A stretch of DNA of 64,000 nt, taken from contig NC_015554.1 of the NCBI RefSeq assembly GCF_000213655.1, forward strand, positions 2,480,001 through 2,544,000, given 5' to 3'. Under the pieces are notes generated by a model, which was given only the letters and a program-made list of their open reading frames with translations, was not told where the DNA came from and ran no database searches. The translations under genes were made by a program, and so were the position numbers. This document shows, one piece after another, positions 28,590 to 37,897 of this stretch. Origin of the DNA: Alteromonas naphthalenivorans (GTDB taxonomy: Bacteria; Pseudomonadota; Gammaproteobacteria; Enterobacterales; Alteromonadaceae). How positions within the stretch are numbered: position 1 is the first letter of the stretch; each line of letters begins with the position of its first letter.

Positions 28590-28643
28590 AAAGCAGTGGT
28601 CACTATTTTGTGAACTTTTAAATAGTTGCCACTGCTTTTTTAT
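28590..28643. terminator. Terminator between the symporter and the flavin reductase gene
   Basis: AAAGCAGTGG (28590-28599) pairs with CCACTGCTTT (28629-28638), with further pairing inside the loop, followed by a T6 run. It lies between converging genes. Confidence 0.78.
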
Positions 28644-28657
28644 CGTTACAGCCCAAT

Positions 28658-29275
28658 TTATTTTGGTCTGAAAAGCTCAAACATGTTGCTACTGTCTACG
28701 GTGAAATAATCCCCTGCTCCACCACCGCGCATGACAGGTTCAGCTTTCAACGTTTTATACACACCCGCTTCAATCATGTCCTTTTGAATATGCACACCTA
28801 CGACCTCCCCCATCACAAACCAACTTTCACACAAGCCGCCTTGCGCATTTTTTAGCTGTACGATATCGGTAAGCTTACATTCCATACTAACGGGGCTTGA
28901 TTTTACTCGTGGCACATCAACAATGTGTGAAGCTGCTGTATCTAAATCTGCAAACGCGAATTCATCTTCATCGAAAGCTAAAGCCGCACTGGTTTGATTC
29001 ATAGCCTCTAATAATGGTTTGCCGACAAGATTCCAACAGAACTCACCGGTTGCTTTAATATTTTTCAGCGAATCTTTATCACCCACGCTAGAAAAACCGA
29101 TAATAGGTGGCGTGTAATTTAGTGCATTAAAAAAACTGTAAGGCGCGAGGTTTAGCTTACCGTCTTTACTTTTTGATGAAATCCAACCAATTGGCCTAGG
29201 AGCGATAATGGCGTTGAACGGATCGTGTGCGAGGTTGTGACCTAACTTGGGTTCGTAAAAATGAATATCGGACAA
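28658..29275 (-). CDS. Flavin reductase-like FMN-binding protein
   Basis: A 205-residue protein of the flavin reductase/DIM6-NTAB split-barrel family. Typical segments: NAIIAPRPIGWISSKSKDGKLNLAPYSFFNA, PPIIGFSS, KNIKATGEFCWNLVG and VSMECKLTDIVQL. It binds FMN and probably reduces or transfers flavin for an oxygenase, but no partner is adjacent. The start at 29275 fits the family N-terminus. Confidence 0.87.
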   Translation of the reverse strand: MSDIHFYEPKLGHNLAHDPFNAIIAPRPIGWISSKSKDGKLNLAPYSFFNALNYTPPIIGFSSVGDKDSLKNIKATGEFCWNLVGKPLLEAMNQTSAALAFDEDEFAFADLDTAASHIVDVPRVKSSPVSMECKLTDIVQLKNAQGGLCESWFVMGEVVGVHIQKDMIEAGVYKTLKAEPVMRGGGAGDYFTVDSSNMFELFRPK

Positions 29276-29423
29276 GAGTTTTCCTTAGCAGCTACTATCG
29301 TCAATTTACTAACGTTATTTTACCAATACGAGTATAGCGGCTAAGGCGTTTAAATAGCAGTACCGGTTATATTAATTAGGTGATGAGTATTCGTCATTGA
29401 CTTACATAACGAAGGGAACAAAA

Positions 29424-29455
29424 AAACGGCGTAAAGCCATGCTTATACGCCGTTT
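29424..29455 (-). terminator. Terminator of the lysine-rich small gene
   Basis: AAACGGCGTA pairs with TACGCCGTTT (29424-29433, 29446-29455). Read on the minus strand it is followed by a T-rich tract, so it ends transcription of the gene at 29485-29598. Confidence 0.85.
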
Positions 29456-29484
29456 CGTCACAATAAATCAATCTTGCGAATTAC

Positions 29485-29598
29485 TTACTTCTTCGCTTTT
29501 TTAAGCTCTTTCTTAAGCTTTTTAAGTTTACCTTCTTGCTTAGAAATTTTAGCTTTTGTTACTTTGATTTCTTGTTTAACTTTTTTAGCTTTAGCCAT
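29485..29598 (-). CDS. Lysine-rich 37-residue coiled-coil protein
   Basis: I do not recognise a named family. The product starts MAKAKKVKQEIKV and has 17 Lys in 37 residues, with Leu/Ile spacing that suggests one long amphipathic helix. The ATG at 29598 is preferred over a longer frame from 29673 because AAGGAT lies 8-9 nt upstream and a proper terminator follows the stop. The charge suggests binding to nucleic acid or an acidic partner; that is inference. Confidence 0.65.
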   Translation of the reverse strand: MAKAKKVKQEIKVTKAKISKQEGKLKKLKKELKKAKK

Positions 29599-29711
29599 TA
29601 TGAATATCCTTTTTGTGCTATTTTTTATTGAGTGAAGAACGCAAGGCAATATGCGCCCACTCGATGTAATCACTGGTTTAAGAGCAGTGCATTTTTGATA
29701 AAGCAGAAGCG

Positions 29712-29882
29712 CTAATCCGAAGACTTGGCTTTTTGCTCTTCAGTGAATTCTTTAATAAATCGCCTGATTTCTCTAGCCGCTGTAGTATCTAACTCTTCGC
29801 AGAGATGAATGAAGTCAGCACGCTCCTGATCGTTAATACGAATGATCAGCTGACTATTCTTTTTTTTCTTCTTCTTATCCAA
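29712..29882 (-). CDS. Ribbon-helix-helix-like 56-residue protein
   Basis: A very short gene read from a TTG at 29882, with GAGGA 6 nt upstream and an in-frame TGA just before. The product opens with a basic patch (MDKKKKKKNS), then QLIIRINDQERADFIHLCEE, whose strand-helix pattern resembles MetJ/Arc (RHH) proteins, then a second helix TAAREIRRFIKEF. It could be a small DNA-binding repressor. It lies 113 bp upstream of the lysine-rich gene on the same strand. No toxin partner is seen. Confidence 0.6.
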   Translation of the reverse strand: MDKKKKKKNSQLIIRINDQERADFIHLCEELDTTAAREIRRFIKEFTEEQKAKSSD

Positions 29883-30269
29883 CGTAAGTCCTCATCAAGA
29901 ACGGTATTATCTACAAAAGCCAGCCTGTAAAAGCCAGCACATACCAGTTCATGCGATTTATGGCTATACAGCATATAGCATTTGTATATACATTAAAAGT
30001 TTAATATCTAATACTAGGGATATCCTCTGGCCTCTATAGTTAAAGTGTCAACGCTATAGCTTGGTAGAGGCTAGGTTATAGAAAAAGAAGGGGCTAAATA
30101 TCTGCGATAGACCTAACCGATAGGCAATAGACTTTGGTTGGCTACAAAGGCAAAGCAATAGCTTTAAAATGCAATACCACAACTTAAAGTAAACAAGCGT
30201 CAATACGTACGATAGAAGTGGCATATCGGTCGTTGAGCTTTCGTAAAGTCCAACGACCACCAAGTACAG
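29883..30269. other. Gene-free stretch at the left edge of the polysaccharide locus
   Basis: 387 bp. It holds the promoter region of the RHH-like gene and the 3' flank of the acyltransferase gene. I see no RNA gene and no strong hairpin with U-tract. Confidence 0.4.
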
Positions 30270-31319
30270 TTAATTAAAAAAAACCAAACCGCCTACGATA
30301 CCAATTAAAATGGAGGTGTAAGCGTAAATAATTACATTCACTCCCCTCTCATGAGAAAACCAAAGCTTTCTTTTTTCATGGATTTTTTTATCTACAATAA
30401 TGTATAAAAACGTAGCCAGAGCATAGCTTATAAAAGCGTAGATAAAATGCTCTATTGGGCTAGCCTCTAGAGCAAAAACTTTAAAAATAGCATTCGTTGA
30501 AATCAATCCGATCCAATGATTTAAATAGAGAGGATAAGATATTCCACCGAGTAACGCACCTGCCCCCGTTTTCTTACCTTTGATGGTCAATGCTAATACT
30601 ATGGATATAGCAAAAATTGGTGCAACCAATTTGTAAGAAGCCGTTGTTAGAAGAAGAATAAACGCGCCAATCGATATCACAGCAGATATTAACCGAGTTG
30701 TATCGCACATTATAATCTTCGGAAACCTATTATTTACAATAGCCGCAATAACACCTAAACATAGCGTTACATAGCTTCCAACGAACAATAATAGAACTGA
30801 TAGTAAACACCAAGTGATTAAACTTTTACCTATTTTGGGAACTACAACCAGAAGCAAAGGTGCAACTAAGTAGAATTGCTCTTCAACATTGACGCTCCAA
30901 AAATGATTGCCAGTTCCGTCTAAAGGCATCATGTCGCCCCACTCTGCGAGTTGGGGCGGGCCGAAAATATTATAGACCCATGTAAACTTGTAAAAAACAA
31001 ATTCGAGCCACTTGTCAGTGATAGGCTCTTTTAAAAGGCTAGCTAATATAAGCAGGGTAAACGCTAAATAATATGGAATCCAAATACGAATAGCGCGATT
31101 GAAATAGAACTTAGGCATATCCTCTGATCTAGTTTTCAGCAAAATTCCACCAATCAGCCAGCCGCTTAAAGCGAAGAATACCTCTACCGCGAGCTTCCCA
31201 GCGTAAGTCCACTCAATTAAGTCGCCGTGATAGAACATTACAACGCTGGCAAGAAAAAACCTTAAGAAGTCAAAGTAAGGATAATAATCCGCCGGTTCAC
31301 GCTTTAGATTCTGTTCCAT
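30270..31319 (-). CDS. Acyltransferase-3 family membrane protein (OafA-like)
   Basis: Inner-membrane O-acyltransferase of 349 residues with about ten helices, expected to add acetyl or another acyl group to a sugar of the exopolysaccharide. Family marks: YFDFLRFFLASVVMFYHGDLIEWTYAGKLAVEVFFALSGWLIGGIL at the N-terminus, the VNVEEQFYLVAPLLL block and SYPLYLNHWIG near the C-terminus. It lacks the SGNH domain found in the larger relative at 43323. It is the last gene of the minus-strand locus. Confidence 0.9.
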   Translation of the reverse strand: MEQNLKREPADYYPYFDFLRFFLASVVMFYHGDLIEWTYAGKLAVEVFFALSGWLIGGILLKTRSEDMPKFYFNRAIRIWIPYYLAFTLLILASLLKEPITDKWLEFVFYKFTWVYNIFGPPQLAEWGDMMPLDGTGNHFWSVNVEEQFYLVAPLLLVVVPKIGKSLITWCLLSVLLLFVGSYVTLCLGVIAAIVNNRFPKIIMCDTTRLISAVISIGAFILLLTTASYKLVAPIFAISIVLALTIKGKKTGAGALLGGISYPLYLNHWIGLISTNAIFKVFALEASPIEHFIYAFISYALATFLYIIVDKKIHEKRKLWFSHERGVNVIIYAYTSILIGIVGGLVFFN

Positions 31320-31422
31320 GTGGAAATTTTCAATCTCTATTTGTCAAAGTGAGTTTTATAGAAGTATGATGATTTTTAGCTTTATCCATCCGCTTATTAA
31401 AAAGGACAAACTATCTTTTAAT

Positions 31423-31998
31423 CTACTTGTTTATTCGAATTATTTTACTAGGTACCCCGACAACAACTGCACCATCGGGGACGTCTTTGATTACTACTGC
31501 ATTAGCACCAACCACGGCATTTTTGCCAACCGTGATATTACCGACAATAACCGCTCCAGCTCCGATACTAACCCCGCTACTGATAGTTGGTTTAGCATTC
31601 AAATCTTTCGTATCGGCCACGCCAAAAGTAGTATTTTGTCGGATAATTACATCCGAGCCTATAGACCTAGCGCCCAGAATCATTCCGCCGAAATGTTCTA
31701 ATTTAACCCTTCTTCCAACTGGAACGTTGTATGAGAGTTTGATTCCGCACAAAATTTCACAGCTTTTAAACATCGCCTTGTAAATCAGACTAAACGGCAT
31801 TCTTAATAGTTTAGGTTTGACGCTCATTCTCCAGTTACCAAAGCGATGCCAAAATAGCGTCCAAAAACCTTGTGAGCCAAATTTACGCTCGTGAACAAAG
31901 AAATCTTCTTTAATTAAGGCCCAATAGCCAATATCAGAAGGATTATTGTTCAAACTACCGTCATCTAGTGGTGCTGCTGTATTTCGTTCTTCTTTCAA
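31423..31998 (-). CDS. Hexapeptide-repeat acetyltransferase (CysE/WcaB-like)
   Basis: A 191-residue acetyl-CoA-dependent O-acetyltransferase. The N-terminal part (LIKEDFFVHERKFGSQGFWTLFWHRFGNW) resembles serine acetyltransferases. The C-terminal left-handed beta-helix has repeats such as IGAGAVIVGNITVGKNAVVGANAVVIKDVPDGAVVVGVPSK. Placed in the polysaccharide locus, 1 bp after the GT2 gene at 32000, it probably acetylates a sugar rather than serine. Confidence 0.88.
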   Translation of the reverse strand: MKEERNTAAPLDDGSLNNNPSDIGYWALIKEDFFVHERKFGSQGFWTLFWHRFGNWRMSVKPKLLRMPFSLIYKAMFKSCEILCGIKLSYNVPVGRRVKLEHFGGMILGARSIGSDVIIRQNTTFGVADTKDLNAKPTISSGVSIGAGAVIVGNITVGKNAVVGANAVVIKDVPDGAVVVGVPSKIIRINK

Positions 31999-31999
31999 T

Positions 32000-33022
32000 T
32001 TATTTGTTCTCTTTTACTGCAGGGAAATGCCTTGCCGTTGGATCACGAGTAAAAAGAGGCTTCAAAGAATAATGCCAAAAATCGTTGGTATAATTAGTTG
32101 GTAAACTAGGCTTCTTTGACGTTACTTTGGTAAGGAGTAGATTGAATAATGACAATACGTAGTTCGAAACAGCTATAAAGCGTGCCGTCCATATACCATG
32201 AGTTTTTACGAAATATATTCTCCAACTATCATAAATATATATTGGTTTTCGGTTCTCTTCATGTTTCCCATCTTTCATACCTGTCGCTGCTCCAGCCGCA
32301 TGAATTACTTTCGCTTTGGGGTGAAACCATACGTTATAGCCTTTTGCCCTAATCCTATGCATTAATTCGGTTTCTTCATAATATAAGAAAAAACTGGGAT
32401 CAAAAAAACCGACGTCTTCTAACACTGAAAATTTCACCATGAAGGCTGCCCCAGTAACCCAATCGGTACAGTAAGCTTTTTCAGAAGGCTGAATAGCTAC
32501 TGTTTTATGCTTAAACAATCGATGAATAGGCCCAACCCCCAATGCTGAAACAGACTCACTGATAAAAGTTGGAAAACGGAATGAGGATACAACAGGTTGA
32601 TTAGTACCTTCTCTTAAAACTAAAGCCCCTGCGGCTGCTGAATTAGGATCAGTTTGTAGTCTACTCGCGAGAATGCTAACAACATCGTTTTGAAGGTATG
32701 CGTCAGGGTTAAGGAAGAAAACGAATTCTGGCTTTTCTGTAGAAACCTTCAGGCGCTCCAACACAACATTGTTGCCAGAACCGAAACCACTATTTATTTT
32801 TTCGGGCAATACTTCTACTTCTTCACCCCATCCATAGCTAGAATGAGCTCGATTCAATATATTAACATCATCTTTGGGAGAGCAATTATCTACAACAAAA
32901 ACCTTGATGCGTATATTGTTACTTTTCATCAAAAGAACAGATTCAACTGCCTTTACAGTCAAGTCTGCAGTACCGTAATTAATAATAATTGCTGCAATAT
33001 ATTTGCAGTCATCCTTCAACAT
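32000..33022 (-). CDS. Family 2 glycosyltransferase (rhamnosyltransferase-like)
   Basis: Adds a sugar to the lipid-linked repeat unit on the cytoplasmic face. The 340 residues show the GT-A start IAAIIINYGTADLTVKAVESVL, the DNCSPKDD segment, FFLNPDAYLQND (DxD-like metal site), TDWVTGAAFMVKFSVLEDVGFFDPSFFLYYEETELMHRIRAKGY and HAAGAATG. This pattern is typical of dTDP-rhamnose-type GT2 enzymes, but the donor is not certain. AAGGA precedes the ATG. Confidence 0.9.
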   Translation of the reverse strand: MLKDDCKYIAAIIINYGTADLTVKAVESVLLMKSNNIRIKVFVVDNCSPKDDVNILNRAHSSYGWGEEVEVLPEKINSGFGSGNNVVLERLKVSTEKPEFVFFLNPDAYLQNDVVSILASRLQTDPNSAAAGALVLREGTNQPVVSSFRFPTFISESVSALGVGPIHRLFKHKTVAIQPSEKAYCTDWVTGAAFMVKFSVLEDVGFFDPSFFLYYEETELMHRIRAKGYNVWFHPKAKVIHAAGAATGMKDGKHEENRKPIYIYDSWRIYFVKTHGIWTARFIAVSNYVLSLFNLLLTKVTSKKPSLPTNYTNDFWHYSLKPLFTRDPTARHFPAVKENK

Positions 33023-33706
33023 TAAAAATTCCTTTTTGCTACCATTTAAAATTACAGTTACACCTAAAATGCTGTTGGTAACGTTTTATCCTAAGAGGTA
33101 AATAGTTTATATTTTATGGTCTCTATTCTATACCGCGCATCATCTGAATTACTAGAAAGAATAGGTTGATATAGGGACTCAACTGCCCGTATGTAAGGCT
33201 TCTATTTGGTTTTTGTTTGATATTTATATATACAAGTTTACTTGACCACAGGTTAATCTATCGTTTAGTCAAAGCGAACGTATGAATTTTAAGTGGTTAC
33301 ATTTTAACGTTTCTACAGCAATTCCGAAGTATTATTTAATACTAAAAAAGCTTGCAGGACAATGTCTATACTTGTAACGCTGCTTAACTAGCCTTAGGAT
33401 GCTATTTGCGCTCACACAACTCCATCTTAAATTGTTTACGTATTTTGTAGCTGACACCATATTTAACTATGAACACATTAGTTTGTATACATCGCTTCAT
33501 CAAGGATACTTAGGCCAAGAGCCATTCCATTTATAAGTTACATTTTGAAAAATCACTCGACATAACTTTAACTTGGAAAGTAGCAAAAAAGTTATTTAAA
33601 CATTATTTTCCAGAGTTTTTTATCGACTTACGTCAAACTTATACAATGCTACTGCGCTAGACGCTAGTCAGTTTCTTTTAGCTGAAATTTTCAGGGGTCG
33701 TGACAA
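33023..33706. other. Divergent intergenic region between the GT2 gene and the disrupted glycosidase
   Basis: 684 bp of A/T-rich DNA between divergent genes. A possible -10 box TACAAT lies at 33642-33647, about 60 bp before the glycosidase GTG, with only a weak -35. I see no RNA gene or strong terminator. Its length suggests regulatory content. Confidence 0.4.
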
Positions 33707-34673
33707 GTGAACTACTCTATATTTATAGTCATTGTAATCTTCATCGTTATAGTAACTTCATCCGCTACCAAAGGTGCTCAACCCAGCTTTTCTATTCTCG
33801 ACGATATCAAACAATCGAATGTGGAATCTTTCACAACGACCCTACCTGCCTTTGGCAACGGAGTTAAGCTTAGTGAAGGCGGAGGGTTTGAGCCTATTAT
33901 TTTTCGCAGCATGTTTACTGCAACAAATGACTCTCCTAATACCGTTTATATACACAGAAAGGCATTAAGCCATTATGATTCATGGAACGAAGGTGCCTTT
34001 AATGGAGCATCAGTTGAGGTATTAAGAATAGAGAATGGTGAATTTAAATCCATTCGAAATTCGAAAGTTGCCATCGATGGACATAGGGCATCTGGCTGGC
34101 AACCACAGTTTTCTGGATTAGCAGTGCCAGCTAACAAAAACACATTTAATATTTCAATACCTGGTTGGAGTAAGCCACAAACAGAATATTATTATGCGGT
34201 CAGGGCTGTCGATAAAAATTATCAATTATCAAAATTCTCTAATTTTATAGCTTTAGTCCCACCTATAGCCTCACAGAATCAAAACAGTAAAACAGGTTTA
34301 ACAAAAGTAAACCTACACGAGAAACTATCACCTATTCATGCGCCTACAAACTTACATATTGCAAAAAACATAGACAATTCCTTAGCCATTAGTTGGAATT
34401 CAGTGAAAGACGCAATAGGCTACATCATCTACCGTTCGGATAAGCATCCAGAACACCATCGTGGATATTCACTAAAATTGAATGAAACGGGTCCTCCTAT
34501 TAAAGAGGGAGATCTAATTATCCTTAGGCACAAGTTATACTCTCCAAAAAGAGAATACCTATTAACCAATCGTGTTTGGAAAGCTAAGGGGGTTGCAGGT
34601 AAATTCTCACAGCCCATGTTAGGTAGTCTCAGCAATGACGAGAATAGTGCACAATGGGAATTAGTTAAGCACC

Positions 34674-34683
34674 CCCCAAATAC
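34674..34683. repeat. Left 10-bp target-site duplication
   Basis: CCCCAAATAC immediately before the IS left end, identical to the copy at 35936-35945. Confidence 0.93.
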
Positions 34684-35935
34684 CAGGGCAACCGCATGAG
34701 TGCTCACTAATTAATCATGCCACTAAAACCCGCAGTTAGCACAGCTTCCAGATAGCTGGCTTTCATCCAAGCCCGTTTTTGCTTGGCGGGTATGCTGCCT
34801 TTTGATGACTCTGCCCGCAACATGTTTAGCGCTAAATGGCGTAGCATCGACCAGTTTTCGGCACCGTGATTCTGGTGTATCTGGCAGTCGTCTTCACCCA
34901 TGCTGACATCCAGTACCCAATGCAAGCTGTTCTCTACAGCCCAGTGAGAACGTACTGCTTCGGCTAGTTGCTTCTCACTTAATGGTGCGGAGCTGATATG
35001 GTAGCGATATGTCAGTTCAGGTGCTTTGCCTTGTTGTTGGCGGAAGCTCATGCTCATGCCAAGCGTCTTTAACTCAGGCCATTGCGGGAACGCTTTGCTC
35101 ACGTCATCAGCACTTAACACATGGTATGTCCGGGCTTCTATGCGACCCCGCTTTTGCTCGAAGGTTAAGCCACCAAGTGGTGCTTCCCGTGTCTCAGTAA
35201 ACGCATCCTCGACTGCTTTACAGAGCTTGCCCTGATTGCTTTTGAGTGTGAACAGGTAATCACCACCTTGCTCGACTATTTGCTCTGCGATGCTGGTCTG
35301 GCAGCCCATAGCATCAATTGATACCAAGGTGTCCTGAACATCAAGTAACTGAATAAGCTCAGGGATCGCTGTAATTTCGTTCGACTTCTCTGAGGTTTTA
35401 ACCTGACCTAAAACGACTTTATTGGTGCAGGCAAACGCGTTGACCATGTGTATCGTTGATTGGCGGTCACCGCGCTGGTAGGAGCTTCGCAGCGTTTTAC
35501 CGTCAATCGCAATCAATTGTCCTTCGGTGCTTTCATGTACAGCCTGCATCCAGTTGATAAAGCAAACTCTAAACTGCTCTGGGTCGATACGCGAAATGGT
35601 ACGGGCAATAGTGTCATCAACGGGGACGCCATCGCGCAAGTAACCATGTTGTTGGAACCAGCCAATATGACCGTCGGCATAGTCCCGGATATCGCTCCAC
35701 CCTTCGGCTCCAGCGACGACACCACACAAGGTGATAAACAAAATATCCTCAAGTGGATAGGTCACTTTTGCTGATTGACGCGTGTCAGATAATTCCCCAA
35801 AGTGGGTGGTGAAGGCTTCGATATACATGGTTTTACTCCCCAAAAAGAGAGTATAAGATCACGACTAAACCGGATCGTCAAACTGATCGTTTAGTTTCCG
35901 CCAACTGGTCAATAAATATTCACGATCTCACCCTG
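34684..35935 (-). mobile_element. ISAs1-family insertion sequence (1252 bp)
   Basis: The ends start with CAGGG and finish with CCCTG; the terminal 20 bp are imperfect inverted repeats (11 of 20 match). It is flanked by perfect 10-bp duplications, the size expected for ISAs1. It carries one transposase gene, reading opposite to the gene it splits. The exact duplication and intact transposase point to a recent insertion. Confidence 0.93.
34707..35828 (-). CDS. ISAs1-family DDE transposase
   Basis: A 373-residue transposase from the ATG at 35828, which has GGGGAG 8 nt upstream; a TTG at 35843 would add five residues. Family blocks: FGELSDTRQSAKVTYPLEDILFITLCGVVAGAEGWSDI, LIAIDGKTLRSSY (first Asp), LVSIDAMGCQ (second Asp) and HWAVENSLHWVLDVSMGEDDC (Glu region), then NMLRAE. 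No frameshift is seen, so it is probably active. Confidence 0.95.
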   Translation of the reverse strand: MYIEAFTTHFGELSDTRQSAKVTYPLEDILFITLCGVVAGAEGWSDIRDYADGHIGWFQQHGYLRDGVPVDDTIARTISRIDPEQFRVCFINWMQAVHESTEGQLIAIDGKTLRSSYQRGDRQSTIHMVNAFACTNKVVLGQVKTSEKSNEITAIPELIQLLDVQDTLVSIDAMGCQTSIAEQIVEQGGDYLFTLKSNQGKLCKAVEDAFTETREAPLGGLTFEQKRGRIEARTYHVLSADDVSKAFPQWPELKTLGMSMSFRQQQGKAPELTYRYHISSAPLSEKQLAEAVRSHWAVENSLHWVLDVSMGEDDCQIHQNHGAENWSMLRHLALNMLRAESSKGSIPAKQKRAWMKASYLEAVLTAGFSGMIN

Positions 35936-35945
35936 CCCCAAATAC
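35936..35945. repeat. Right 10-bp target-site duplication
   Basis: CCCCAAATAC immediately after the IS right end. Confidence 0.93.
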
Positions 35946-37897
35946 TAAAGTTATAGACGGCGGTGAGACGTTTCTATCTGCTGCGATCACCCCCCCTAAT
36001 CTATTGAGTGTAGGGAGGTACAATCATTCGGGTACATCACAAAGTTGGTATGATGTTTTAGACCCTGCGAAAACCTATACATTTGAAGTTTGGCTTCGAG
36101 GTACTGGAAAGTTAAAAGTTATTGCACGTCGTCAAAATGAACATACTAATCTTGAGTTGACTAAGCAATGGAAACTACATAGTTTTGATTTTACTGTACC
36201 TGAATTATACGAAGATAGTAAAACTAGAAGAATAGATTTATTAATAAGTGGCGACGGTAAGATAAATATAGATAATTTAAGAATCTACCAAAAAGACGCC
36301 CCTTATTTAGGGTTGCTTCCTGATGACAAAACTTCTTTGAAAAAATCGGGCATGAGTTATTTACGAACTCACGGTTTTGTAAAAACTTTTCAAAAGACCT
36401 ATGACTTAACGCAACTTACCAATCCAGCCGGCGTTACTTCATCAACTCACGGCAATACTTTGCCCCAGACACTTTCAGCATTTATGGATGTGGGAATTAA
36501 ACCATGGCTTCAAATTGAACCACACTTTACGAAAGATGAATGGTTAGGACTAATTGAGTTTATAGCAGCACCATATACACCGAGTACAAGCAGTCAAAAT
36601 GAAAAACCTTGGGCTGCGAAGAGGTACTACTCGGGCCAAAAATTACCGTACACCGATGTATTTAATAACATAAGGTTTGAGATTGGTAACGAAACGTGGA
36701 ACAGACTGTTTTCCCCATGGACGTTTCCTATAATGAAAGACGGTGTTACAAATGAGCATTACTCTTCAGGTGATACATATGGGCTTTATCAACGCTATGT
36801 ATTATCTATATTTCGCGAAAGCCCGTATTGGGATCGATTACAGAATAAACTAGAACCTGTCTTAGGGGGTTGGAACATAAAATCGTATGGCCAGGAAGCG
36901 GCATCTAAAACACCGTTAACTCCACTATTAACCATAGCAGAATATAATGGCGGCTGGGATCAAGGTGAAGGTGTGGTAACCGATACACCCGAGGGGTATT
37001 CATCGTTACTGAGTTTTGCAGCGCAAACTGCTTCTTCAAGGGCGGTTAAGCATATTACTAAAGCTACTCAAATAGCGGAGCAGCGAGGAACTCATTTGAG
37101 CGTCGGAACATATGAAGCCGGCCCCGGTTACGCTAGAAATGGACTAAACAACGCCAAAGTTAGTAAAGCCCTATACGAAGAACAAGAACAAGTAATGAAG
37201 AGTGTCGCGGCTGGGACTGCAACTGTAGATACATTTTTAACTCTTACACGAGCAGGTTATATTACTCAGAATTTGTTCTTATTTCAAAGGGGTGACTACT
37301 GGAGTTCTCATGCAAAATGGTATTTGGGCGGTCACCCTTACCCGACATGGCAATGGTTAACACTTTTAAATAATAATGGTGAAGGTCTAGGAGACTTACT
37401 TAAGACAAAATCTGAAAATATACCAACTCGCGATGTGCCTGCAATTGCAAGAAGGAAGGCTTTAGATAACATGCCCATGCTCGACATTTATCCATTTTTG
37501 AATAACAAAATACTGACCATCGTAGTCATTTCCAGATTCAGTGAAAAAACGCAATCAGGCCCTGAAAACTACAGTGATATTACTATTAGAATTCCGTATG
37601 AAAAAACGGAATTAATTGAGAAGTGGTATATGACTGGCGACTATCGAACGAGCAATGCGAAAACCGTTAATTCCCAATTTTTGATGGACAAAAAATTAAC
37701 TTCAATTAGAAACTCTAAGCTTAAAATCGATGAATTACCTCATGGACATACACAGGTTTACATTATAAAAATTGAAAATTAGCATGCAAAAAGTGAAATA
37801 TATAACTGTATCGATAATATCTACCGGCTACCCCTAACTTAGGTTTCATACATATATGAAATTAGCAAGAAACCTTAATTTTTCTATCTCGAAAAGG

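Larger units (their letters stand above)
33707..37782 (+). pseudogene. Secreted glycoside-hydrolase-like gene split by an ISAs1 element
   Basis: Two pieces of one gene: 33707-34683 and 35946-37782. Without the insertion and one target copy the frame is continuous (…HPPN-T-KVIDGG…), giving 937 residues from a GTG with AGGGG upstream. Order in the restored protein: signal peptide (1-22), a beta-rich domain, a fibronectin-III-like domain (about 215-310), a carbohydrate-binding-module-like sandwich (about 330-445), then a catalytic part with EIGNETWN (Glu575) and TYEAGPGY (Glu716), which fit the acid/base and nucleophile of clan GH-A enzymes (GH39/GH5-like). It probably cut the polymer made by this locus, as PslG does in Pseudomonas; that role is inference. 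As it stands the upstream piece ends at a TGA inside the element after 330 codons. Confidence 0.85.

Noticed and set aside
30054..30263. 69-codon minus-strand frame just after the acyltransferase gene
   Set aside because: Cys/Leu-rich low-quality translation without ribosome-binding site; looks like chance in A/T-rich DNA.
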